Source of the DNA: Omphiscola glabra
Lineage: Eukaryota; Mollusca; Gastropoda; Lymnaeidae
NCBI GenBank assembly: GCA_964017045.1
Contig: OZ024794.1
Location: 56,991,108-57,055,107 of the forward strand
Length of the DNA: 64,000 bases
Direction of reading: 5' to 3'
Numbering within the stretch: position 1 is the first letter of the stretch; every line of letters starts with the position of its first letter. Below the pieces are notes generated by a model. It made no database searches, had not been told where the DNA came from, and worked only from the letters and a program-made list of their open reading frames with translations. Shown here piece by piece: positions 37,601 to 43,345 of the stretch. A program made the translations under genes and the position numbers.

Positions 37601-38207
37601 CATCATTTCATTTTACCTAACCTGATCGTGTTCCCCCCCCAAAGGTCCGCCCAATCTTATTATTTTTCCCAGTATGTGATACAGATAATAAAACATCACT
37701 GAACCCTTTGACTTTCATTTCAATTTTGACCTTACTTTCAACTGTGGCCTTACTTTCACCTTTGACCTTACTTATAAATTTGACCGTACTTTCAACTTTG
37801 ACCTTACTTTCACCTTTCCATCTCCAGTTGAACACTTTGACAAGGGCATTGACACAATGGACCTGCCCTGGGATCCTTACGCATCACTGCACAGACCAAA
37901 GAAGGACACCGATGATGACCTCTCATCAGACACGTCCTTGCAGGCGTACATGTACCCCGACATCGTGGCAATGGCCTCCGGCACGTACCTGTTCGAACCG
38001 ACGCTACCCGAGGACCTGCGGCCCGACACGAATCAGGAAAATGCGCAGGCTGTTGGGGGGCCACCGGTCCTCGAGACAGTGCGGGAGGACACAGAGGAAG
38101 TCGCCAGTGACGCCGGTGTCAAAGAAACGGACGAGGAGTCGCAGCAGGCGCAGGAAACAACCTCTGAGGTGTCCGACGACAAAGAGGAACAGAGCGACAC
38201 AGCTTGA
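22396..38207 (+). CDS. Nine-exon host gene, acidic-tailed Cys-motif protein of unknown function (gene span)
   Basis: Nine coding exons chain in one frame: 22396-22629, 23215-23449, 23738-23837, 24906-25065, 31614-31710, 32822-32949, 34066-34127, 35817-35866 and 37828-38207. Intron phases are 0, 1, 2, 0, 1, 0, 2, 1, and all junctions are GT/AG. The total is 1446 nt, 481 residues. The start ATG is supported by an in-frame TAA nine bases upstream and an aaaATGG context. Residues 1-50 are very basic (RKGKRRW). Near residues 272-300 lies C272-x2-C275 and later C299-C300, suggestive of a small metal-binding fold. The tail (about 400-481) is rich in Glu, Asp, Ser and Thr and probably disordered. No signal peptide or membrane segment is seen. 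I do not recognise the family; a distant link to glutamate-rich proteins such as ERICH6 crossed my mind but is unverified. Confidence 0.85.
22612..22965. repeat. Minisatellite, 23-25-bp unit, seeded at the exon 1 donor
   Basis: The repeat starts inside the end of exon 1 (tggaaactctataatatt) and repeats exon end plus donor. Perfect gtaagtgtgg donor sequences lie at 22630, 22655 and 22678, with a further gtaagtgtag at 22865. Later copies are increasingly diverged. Confidence 0.92.
23003..23097. repeat. Minisatellite, 14-bp unit, about 7 copies
   Basis: Unit ttcaaatgttgatc in intron 1, followed by a T run. Confidence 0.94.
23215..23449 (+). CDS. Exon 2: residues 79-156
   Basis: Acceptor ctctaattttcag at 23202-23214, donor gtgagt at 23450; 235 nt, phase 0 in and phase 1 out. 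The translation begins ITYTESQVYPG and ends KSAPLPPYIRPS. It includes a basic stretch VEKRRRFLNKKFKHILD that could form a helix. The opposite-strand frame is a shadow. Confidence 0.87.
23738..23837 (+). CDS. Exon 3: residues 157-190
   Basis: Acceptor is a T-run plus cag at 23735-23737. The frame continues from exon 2 with a split Thr codon and reads PPKQLDKPGRGKTLPAILK, then NVRPDINEEFIIPR. The donor is gtttgt at 23838, a weak match to the consensus, and is also the first base of the 24-bp minisatellite. 100 nt, phase 1 in, phase 2 out. Confidence 0.85.
23838..24650. repeat. Minisatellite, 24-bp unit, about 34 copies, starting at the exon 3 donor
   Basis: Unit gtttgtactagactgagttc plus aact or aaat. 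The array begins exactly at the exon 3/intron 3 junction, so every copy repeats the gtttgt donor-like hexamer. The minus-strand 149-codon frame is a repeat artefact. Confidence 0.96.
24906..25065 (+). CDS. Exon 4 (short form): residues 190-243
   Basis: Acceptor ttcttttag at 24897-24905; 160 nt, phase 2 in. The translation reads TYAATFHWTKISNLNFKDD, then ATFKEQATQTLSLWLSALRI, then RQLGTYGLSAMDSS, a compact and probably folded segment. A strong donor, tccgtaagt, at 25066 gives phase 0 and joins in frame to the strong exon 5 acceptor at 31613. The frame remains open beyond this donor for 113 more codons (next entry). Confidence 0.75.
25066..25405 (+). CDS. Exon 4 extension (alternative long form)
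   Basis: The frame of exon 4 continues to a stop at 25417-25419. The sequence is GC-rich and complex, and encodes a Pro/Ser/Thr/Gln-rich, probably disordered segment (for example PPQEQSQQPGVQTAADPAS and SSDPYDRRRR-like basic end). It resembles coding sequence more than intron. A weaker donor at 25406 (caag/gtcaga, phase 1) would fit acceptors of type gaacaag in the 45-bp array, the last at 31593, and would give about 601 residues. Alternatively the segment is intronic, or an extra exon lies in intron 4. Confidence 0.5.
25505..25872. repeat. Minisatellite, 24-bp unit, about 15 copies (intron 4)
   Basis: Degenerate unit containing gttataactagctgtgtc and ctcgaa. It begins about 100 bp beyond the alternative exon 4 donor. 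Frames open on both strands are artefacts of a unit divisible by three. Confidence 0.93.
25873..26269. other. Intron 4, unique part
   Basis: AT-rich unique sequence; no exon in a usable phase was recognised. Confidence 0.5.
26270..26790. repeat. Minisatellite, 23-bp unit, about 22 copies (intron 4)
   Basis: Unit includes agcaatgttatatagtgaga; several copies carry single-base changes or small length changes. Confidence 0.95.
27050..27505. repeat. Minisatellite, 26-28-bp unit (intron 4)
   Basis: About 16 degenerate copies built on gagacttctcgtattgacag plus ataataaa. The minus-strand frame is an artefact. Confidence 0.93.
27898..27990. mobile_element. Possible hAT-type terminal fragment
   Basis: gcaggtatgcacaacatacgg followed by gcccgc motifs is reminiscent of ends of hAT-type elements in animals. 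Only one end is visible. Confidence 0.3.
28030..28115. repeat. Interspersed repeat family member (copy 1)
   Basis: Contains aacgaacgtgtcggcagga followed by agccttcatcagcgaa. A related sequence occurs in reverse orientation near 45905-45965, and a weaker one near 37425-37455. Such motifs are common in short retroelements, but I cannot name the family. Confidence 0.55.
28116..29155. other. Intron 4, unique part
   Basis: AT-rich with T-rich tracts (28480-28515). A GC-richer patch at 28640-28810 contains gagcgtgagtaacgagcgtg, an internal 12-13-bp repeat. Nothing coding is supported. Confidence 0.5.
29156..29435. repeat. Minisatellite, 20-bp unit, with internal larger duplication (intron 4)
   Basis: Unit catcaacaccattccagta plus t. 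A block including cattcccgcttcccgtat occurs twice (near 29220 and 29361), showing a later duplication of several units. Confidence 0.94.
29505..30612 (+). pseudogene. Decayed LINE with RNase H domain (I/Nimb-like), inside intron 4
   Basis: Plus-strand frames carry motifs expected downstream of reverse transcriptase in I-type LINEs. These are LDRIHNQALRSFF near 29511, then an RNase H-like block VMVFMDGPCFARENRSGY near 29951, then IPVHVEVTQHDRADTLARE (normally IPGHxGxxGNExAD-like) in a shifted frame near 30095. Finally come the C-terminal FVTRMRTDHLATCSYLNR and DPNCRLCGLAR near 30331-30430. Stops, frameshifts and a poly-C run near 30463 interrupt it. No full reverse-transcriptase core is present, so this is a 5'-truncated dead copy. 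The clade is inferred from the RNase H domain and conserved tail. Confidence 0.72.
30690..31600. repeat. 45-bp (15-codon) minisatellite, about 20 copies, ending at the exon 5 acceptor
   Basis: Unit includes tgtactctgtgttgctgaac then aagtcttttacaatcctgtg. Copies are nearly identical, differing mainly at aat/gat/agt positions. Open on both strands (343 and 308 codons). On the plus strand each unit reads VFYNPVNDVLCVAEQ in the same frame as exon 5, and each unit has a gaacaag/t acceptor-like site in a usable phase. It could be intronic or, in part, coding. Confidence 0.95.
31614..31710 (+). CDS. Exon 5: residues 244-276
   Basis: Acceptor cacttttcaacag at 31601-31613; donor gtaagt at 31711 after tggtgcg. 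97 nt, phase 0 in and phase 1 out. The translation reads YLEEEGMFDLENIPLDKMG, then NPIGKTTGFCEWC, with the first cysteine pair (CxxC). If an acceptor inside the 45-bp array is used instead, the exon starts at 31594 or earlier and adds VFNTFQQ and possibly repeat units in frame. Confidence 0.82.
31690..31840. repeat. Degenerate tandem copies of the exon 5 donor
   Basis: Three loosely similar blocks follow the exon end: tgtgagtggtgcggtaagtg at 31697, then tctgtggtgcgttaagtgac near 31753, then tctgtcgtgcggtgagtgac near 31812. They copy the last exon bases plus the donor. Confidence 0.7.
31841..32255. other. Intron 5, unique part
   Basis: No supported feature. Confidence 0.5.
32258..32605. repeat. 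Minisatellite, 17-18-bp unit, about 19 copies (intron 5)
   Basis: Unit aaagtcaccttaggtac with variants; a three-unit block including gtataaaatgtcacctta is itself repeated three times. Confidence 0.94.
32822..32949 (+). CDS. Exon 6: residues 276-318
   Basis: Acceptor attcacaacag at 32811-32821; donor gtgata at 32950 (weak). The 128-nt length (3n+2) is what is needed to convert phase 1 from exon 5 to phase 0 for exon 7, which strongly supports it. The translation reads GNNILPIPTTHQLRTVW, then DRTSLYCCNKYKQF, then IADVDAFEKKEM. It continues the CxxC of exon 5 with a Cys-Cys pair 24 residues later. Confidence 0.8.
32985..33080. repeat. (TTA)n followed by possible short interspersed element
   Basis: A ttatta microsatellite is followed by tctatagcgtggtaccc and its imperfect inverse caccacgctgtac. 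Similar tatagcg-type sequences are common in molluscan genomes, but the family is not identified. Confidence 0.4.
33370..33720. repeat. Degenerate minisatellite, about 46-bp unit, with long G run
   Basis: About seven diverged copies starting cattttgagggggt and containing ggcaactaggag. A run of about 14 G near 33438 lies inside one copy. Confidence 0.8.
33721..34065. other. Intron 6, unique part
   Basis: No supported feature apart from the exon 7 acceptor (cacttacag). Confidence 0.5.
34066..34127 (+). CDS. Exon 7: residues 319-338
   Basis: Acceptor taacacttacag, donor gtaagt at 34128. 62 nt, phase 0 in, phase 2 out. Reads MNNEKQIVNVKPHSKYSVAR. The other open frame (DEQRETDCQRE...) would run into TGA in exon 8, so the chosen frame is the only one that continues. 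Degenerate 50-60-bp repeats with ctctta and ctaatgtgttatg follow in intron 7 (34140-34260). Confidence 0.8.
34128..35205. other. Intron 7
   Basis: Begins with degenerate 50-60-bp repeats (34140-34260). The rest is unique and AT-rich with one G run at about 34660. No coding feature. Confidence 0.55.
35208..35505. repeat. Minisatellite, 18-bp unit, about 16 copies (intron 7)
   Basis: Unit tacattagatacctggta. The unit is divisible by three, so it is open on both strands in several frames; these are artefacts. Confidence 0.96.
35817..35866 (+). CDS. Exon 8: residues 339-355
   Basis: A 50-nt microexon between cactttcag and gtaagt. It is open only with phase 2 in, where it reads RFEEHKKKLLTQINEVP and leaves phase 1. 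It is very basic at its start and likely helical. The 32-bp minisatellite starts about 25 bases after its donor. Confidence 0.83.
35893..36185. repeat. Minisatellite, 32-bp unit, about 9 copies (intron 8)
   Basis: Unit includes cagtgttgaggtacacatca then ggatgactaact. It starts about 25 bp downstream of the exon 8 donor. A related copy at about 36746-36800 lies on the far side of an inserted MITE. Confidence 0.95.
36196..36741. mobile_element. hAT-type MITE inserted in intron 8 minisatellite
   Basis: The left end is caatggagcagctagggttgg followed by tgtcactcggtg. The right end, reverse-complemented, is cagtggcgtttcttaggggg, followed inward by cccggtgacatcat. Both ends are flanked by gcccact (7 of 8 bp), as expected for an 8-bp hAT target duplication. 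The minisatellite resumes immediately after it. Confidence 0.72.
36955..37092. mobile_element. Possible hAT-derived remnant with internal duplication
   Basis: Two copies of cccgcatggatcaca about 32 bp apart (37029 and 37061) in a GC-rich patch resembling the ggcccgc ends of old hAT elements. Weak evidence. Confidence 0.3.
37093..37714. other. Intron 8, remaining unique part
   Basis: Contains a weak member (about 37425-37455, gcatcggcaaaaagccttct) of the interspersed family also seen at 28030 and 45905. No exon seen. Confidence 0.45.
37715..37822. repeat. Minisatellite, 18-bp unit, forming the exon 9 polypyrimidine region
   Basis: About six copies of tttcaactttgaccttac. The array ends about seven bases before the exon 9 cag, so its T/C-rich strand provides the pyrimidine tract of the acceptor. 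Confidence 0.9.
37828..38207 (+). CDS. Exon 9: residues 356-481 and stop
   Basis: Acceptor ccatctccag at 37818-37827, phase 1 in. Reads VEHFDKGIDTMDLPWDPYAS and then an increasingly acidic tail (EDTEEVASDAGVKETDEES) ending SDTA and TGA at 38205. The exon is GC-rich compared with the introns. The first part (DLPWDPYASLHRP) looks conserved in style; the tail is probably disordered. Overlapping frames on both strands are shadows. Confidence 0.87.
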
Positions 38208-38261
38208 GAACTACTTTTATCTTTCGTTCACACTACGCTCAAACAGCGACCAGAATCATTT

Positions 38262-38540
38262 CAGCCCGGGATAAAGGGTGTTCATTTCAGCACGGGATAG
38301 AGGGTGTTCATTTCAGCACGGGATAGAGGGTGTTCATTTCAGCACGGGATCGATGGTGTTCATTTCAGCACGGGATAGAGGTCGTTCATTTCAGCACGGG
38401 ATAGAGGGTGTTCATTTCAGCACGGGATAGAGGGTGTTCATTTTAGCACGGGATAGAGGGTGTTCATTTCAGCACGGGATAGAGGGTGTTTATTTCAGCA
38501 CGGTATAGAGGTCGTTCATTTCAGCATGGGATCGTGTCTT
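38262..38540. repeat. Minisatellite, 27-bp unit, about 10 copies, in the 3' UTR
   Basis: Unit includes tgttcatttcagcacgggat and agaggg. It begins about 55 bp after the stop codon. Every copy contains the acceptor-like ttcatttcag. Confidence 0.95.
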
Positions 38541-38814
38541 GTTAAACAAGTAATGATCTCGGTTAACGAAATTGAGATGGGGATGAGTGGGCCTGGCGGG
38601 AGGAGTAGAGGTTTGTATCCCGGTTGAAAAAAAATTACTTTACCTTAAAAAAGTTAAAATATAAGAGTTTAATGATCGTCTACGTCGTCACACAACAAAG
38701 GAAAACAATGAAAGTACAAGAGAACAGTCACTCCTGCTCTTCATCTGGGACAAAACACACACCATCTGCCGTTGTCTGCGTGCATTCATGAAACACTCAG
38801 AACTTGAATCAATG

Positions 38815-38820
38815 AATAAA
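38815..38820 (+). promoter_or_regulatory. Probable poly(A) signal of the host gene
   Basis: AATAAA about 610 bp downstream of the stop and just upstream of a GA microsatellite. It is the first good hexamer after the 3' UTR minisatellite; polyadenylation was not tested. Confidence 0.5.
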
Positions 38821-38829
38821 ATTGTTATT

Positions 38830-39132
38830 AGAGAGAGAGTGGGCGGGGAGAGAGTGAGAGAGAGAGAAAAAGAGGTATGGAGAGAGAGAGGAGGGAGAGA
38901 GAGGAGGGGAGAGAGAGGAGGTGAGAGAGGGAGAGAGAGAGGGGGAGAGAGAGAACGAGAGAGTGAGAGAGACAGAAAGAGAGAGAGAAAGAGTGATAGA
39001 GAAAGAGAGAGAGAAAAAGATTGATAGAGAAAGAGAGAGAAAGAGAGACAGAGAGAGAGAGAGAGAGAACGAGAGAGAAAGAGAGAGAAAGGGGGAGACA
39101 GAGAAAGAGAGGGAGAGAGATAGAGACAGAAT
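38830..39132. repeat. GA microsatellite
   Basis: Degenerate gaga/gaaa/gggaga repeat of about 300 bp; the long Arg/Glu-rich frames are artefacts. Confidence 0.95.
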
Positions 39133-40190
39133 GGTAAATTTAACTAGTTGCTTTCAAGTATAATTATTGTCCCGGTGTGTTGCACGACTCTAAAATTCTT
39201 ACCAGTTCCGTGTCATGAGACGTGGAAATCTATATTTTCTGTACCCGGAACGTTAATGCAAAATACAAGATTATACTGGGTTATCATTAGTTACAAGGTG
39301 AAACCTGGTAAAACCCGAAATAGTTTTCAAATTGACATGGGAAGGGCAGGCAACGTTTCTATTTCCCTTCTAAATTTCAGTTTTATTTGATGTCTTCCCT
39401 TGTCTATCAAGGCTTTTCGAAAATTTTATTTGTCATGCGGACATCAAATCAGATTTGAAAGTATCGTATCTATAATGTTTAAATAAAACTAATTTGTTTC
39501 ATAGGATATAATTTGTTTCATTGTTAGATGATCTGCATATATTGCCTACTTGTAAAGATGAGTCGAGACATTTCGATTTAACCGAAACAATGAAAGTAGA
39601 AAGTCTTGATTTTTATTTTTTCTTAGAAAAATTTTGAAAAAAAGGCAACAGAAGAGAACAAATGAAAAAAAAATGAAATGCCACTGGAGAATTCACGATT
39701 CAAAGCCAATTATTGAATGACACAAATGACGATCAAAGCCATTAAAGAGCGCATCTTCTGTAGCCTTTGTTTATTTTTGTATGCATTTTTTGAAAGCTTT
39801 CATAATCAAACATCCTAGATGTTTTCATTCAATTAAAAAAAAGCCTTATAACTTAAAGTTTACGTAACCAAAGAAGTTTCTGCCCTACGTAATATTAGAT
39901 TTGATCGTATTTATATATTGTTATTTCATTTTCATAATGGTAGACAAGGTAATTGGGTTTATGAGAGCTAATGACAAGGCTGTGGTTATGTGTTTTATGC
40001 ATGCCCTGAATTGCCTTGAGTGGTGGTATTTGCACAAAAGGTAGTCAAGATGACGTGGGGGTGTGAGCTATACGAGCCATGCTGTCCTACGGCCGCATAA
40101 TTAGTTTGCGGATTGGCCTCCGTGCGGGCCCCACACCAGGCGGTAACGAAGGTGGAGCTCAGGCCCGTAGTCGCGATTCTTCACGAGCCG
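39133..40190. other. Intergenic, about 1 kb AT-rich
   Basis: No supported feature; GC content rises after 40040. Confidence 0.5.
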
Positions 40191-40525
40191 CCGTTCAAGA
40201 GCAACACTTGTAACGTTTCAGCAGCTCAATGCAGCGGTGCTACTTGCCCACATTTTGGTTTTAGGACGAGAATTTCGGTCATTTTGCAAGGCGCAGTCCA
40301 ACGTTCAAGAGCAATACTTGGTAACGTTTCAGCAGTTCAATGCAGCGGCGCTACTTGCCCTCATTTTGGTTTTAGGACGAGAATTTCGGTCATGTGGCAA
40401 GGCGCAGTCCAATTCAAGAGCAATACTTGGTAACGTTTCAGCAGTTCAATGCAGCGGCGCTACTTGTCCTCATTTTGTTTTAGGACGAGAATTTCGGTCA
40501 TGTGGCGAGGCGCAGCCCAAACACA
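40191..40525. repeat. Tandem repeat, 109-110-bp unit, 3 copies
   Basis: ttcaagagcaa recurs at 40194, 40304 and 40413. Copies share gcagcggcgctacttgccct and aggacgagaatttcggtcat. GC-richer than its surroundings. Open frames through it have no recognisable domain. Confidence 0.92.
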
Positions 40526-41907
40526 TGCACATTGCAGGGGGTTCATCCTGTGTCATGTCGTCGGACACGGTTGCTCGGTCGCAGCTCTTTAGTGAAAAGT
40601 GGCTGAGCCTATAAAAGGGAAGGCCACCCGAGCCAGAACTTGGTGTTCCTTGAGCATCTCCTGGTCGTGGATGAGATCACGACGAGACTGCTGGCAGGAA
40701 AGAGGCCAAATAAATGCGGGCTTTTGGAAGGTCTGTGACTGTCGTCAAAAATCAACCAATGGAAAGAGATTTGGGGGGAGGGGGCACCTGAAACAGTTTA
40801 CAAGAGAAATCTTAATGCCATCATTGTTTTCAATAATACATGCGACTGATGCTCATTATAACTTGTTGTTGATTTCCTCAGTGTTGTCCCCCCCCCCCCC
40901 CCAATATCTGAGGCATAGACAAGCATTTTGAAAACAGGGTAACGAACCAATCATAGAAATGTTATTTAGAATTTACTTTTTCTTGATAAAACTCTTTCAA
41001 AGGGCAGTTAATCTCGGTCAGACAGGAGCTATAACTCTCAGTTCCTCTTCCGACCCCGGGGGCCAGGGAAAACACTGTGCCAATTTACCCCCAGATAATA
41101 GATGTCCAAGCCGACCTTAAAGGAAGTGCTCGTCGAAGAGAGTTCATGGCGAATGTAATTATGTGTCCGCGGCAACAAGGAAACAAATAATGATGTAGTA
41201 ATAAACAAAACAAAACGTAATTGAATGGAACGATCAGTGTTTTCAATAAATGGAGTCACAAAACAACGCCATGAGTTTACCTAGTGAACTTCCTTGTTGT
41301 TTGTCTACATTTGTTTTAAACGCCTGATATCTCCGATGTAAAAAAAAAAAAAAAGAATTTAAAATAAGAAAAACCTCTTCCAATGTCTTGCCATGGAAAG
41401 CATTACTGAATAAGATAGGTTTTTGGGAACGTAACGCAATTAAAGCGGAGCTAAGAAGGAATGTCCAGACGATGAAAGGTTTCATTACAATGAGCCAGAC
41501 CCGAGCTTTACATCCAGTCACGTTATGTTGATGTGTTGTTTGGAAGCAGTTGAGAAAAAATAATAATCAATGCATTCATGGTTTCAAGTTTTTAAAGAAA
41601 AAAATACATTCACTCTAAACATTGTTAAGATTTGATAAGAGAAACAAACTTTTTATTGTCGACATCGAACAGACGGAGAAGAACGAATCCATAACATCTA
41701 AGTTGTCCAACGTTATAGTAGAATTATAAAGTCAGAATTAAAGGAAGTTAGTCTATAGCAATGGTTGCTTTGGTATAAAAAAAATAAATTATTATGTTAA
41801 CTTATTACAGGAATCAGTAACTTGATTCACGCGTGTCAGACGATGCACGTAGAGCGATTTTGAATCATCCGCCGACAATAAATATATATATACTAGGTAT
41901 AGCCCGC
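40526..41907. other. Intergenic, about 1.4 kb
   Basis: Contains a poly-C run (about 40889-40902) and a poly-A run (41340-41354). No gene supported. Confidence 0.5.
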
Positions 41908-42540
41908 CAGTGGCACAGCGAGCTTAACTCGCGCCCGGGGCACAATACCTTTTTAGCGCCCCCAATACCTTTTTAGCGCCCCCTCCTTTATTCGAAAACC
42001 ATACAATATATAGTAAAATATACCATTTGGCGCCCCTTTGTGAGTAGCGCCCGGGGCATGATGCCCCCCTCACTACGCCGCTGTAGCCCGCCAAACATTG
42101 GCGACATCAATGCGTGAACTTCCCATCTACTAAAGTTACTTAACAATACATGAACTCAAGTAACGCACATTTAAGAATCTCAATTTTTGCTGCATCCTTT
42201 CCCTCCATGATACGTCAAAGCACACTTTTTATTTCACACCCATGAACTATATTAATATTCTGATGTCCCAACAACTTTTAAACCGAATTTGTATTTTTAC
42301 ACCATACTTAAATTGAGACTATTTCATTTTCCGAAATTTATAAAATATATAATAATAGAATTTTTTTTTTAATCCTTTAGCGAAGTTATCGGGAATTATA
42401 TTTTTCGCGCTTGTAAAATCATTTTTGTACCATACTTTCTTTCAAACATTTACAATTATTTGTAATAGACTATCAATGCCAGATTCGCTGAATAGGAAGC
42501 AATTAGGAAGCAGTCCACAAGTCACATCAGAAGCGTAATA
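41893..42540. repeat. Interspersed repeat R1, copy A (interrupted by MITE)
   Basis: Begins actaggtatagcccgc, is split by the MITE at 41908-42083, then continues with ccaaacattggcgacatcaa, atgcgtga, catttaagaatctcaattt and ttatcgggaattata. The same order of blocks is seen in copy B (43346-45235). No coding capacity; family unknown. Confidence 0.75.
41908..42083. mobile_element. hAT-type MITE with perfect 8-bp target duplication
   Basis: Ends cagtggcacagcgag and ctcactacgccgctg are imperfect inverted repeats. Flanks are tagcccgc at 41900-41907 and tagcccgc at 42084-42091. It sits inside an interspersed repeat (copy A, next entry). 176 bp, non-coding; gcgcccggggca occurs near both ends. Confidence 0.85.
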
Positions 42541-43345
42541 AATATAAGAAATGTATATATACAAATATATATATATTAAAATTACTATACAACTACAACA
42601 TGAGCGTTTGTTAACGTAGGCTTATAAGTTGGAGTCAAGTCACGCCGAAACAAATGTCGATTCTACTTTGTAACAACATAAAGCTTGTGTCATCCATGAC
42701 AGAAAGGAATAGAAAATAAAGATAACACATATGGATCATGACATGCCAAAAGAAGTTCTCAAATTTCGTCAACGTCGTAGTATTACAAGTTGAAGGCACC
42801 ACAATAAGAATATTTAGGTTTTCATTACAAATCAAACGAGGAAAATAAACAGTACCCAACCTGATGTGGTCTAGTTTCGGAACTTCCCTTTATTTAGACT
42901 CAAACTTGGACGATACAAACGTCAACAGTACTTAGCGGAGGCACAGACCGGAATGTACTAAGGGGGGCAGCTGGAATGACAAGTGTGATTTGAAAGCCAC
43001 ACTTCCTCGGGCCTCTCATTTTGTTCACTTAAATCGCCATTGTCCGTCCACCAAACCGCAAATCTGGGACAGCACTCGGACTAATGAACGCAAGAAGCGT
43101 CGTCTAGACGTTCATTATGTCGTACAACGTGACGCACGGTGTGCAATTCCAAACGGAGATGTCCCTTGTTATTTCCACCACCACGTCCACGAAGCATGAA
43201 ACACCACGGAAACTCTCAAATATATCACAAAGATAAAACTGATTCTTGGAGTCTGTTAATTTTCTATATTGTAGTACATACGGGCTTAACATAAAAGTTC
43301 ATAGAATTGTGTTCGATCAAATAAACGATTAAATAAAATAACACT
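42541..43345. other. Intergenic
   Basis: A (ta)n tract lies at about 42551-42576. The open frames at 42635-43292 are unremarkable. Confidence 0.45.

Noticed and set aside
37708..38274. 188-codon overlapping frame and minus-strand frames over exon 9
   Set aside because: They are shadows of exon 9; only the frame with a valid acceptor and phase continues from exon 8.
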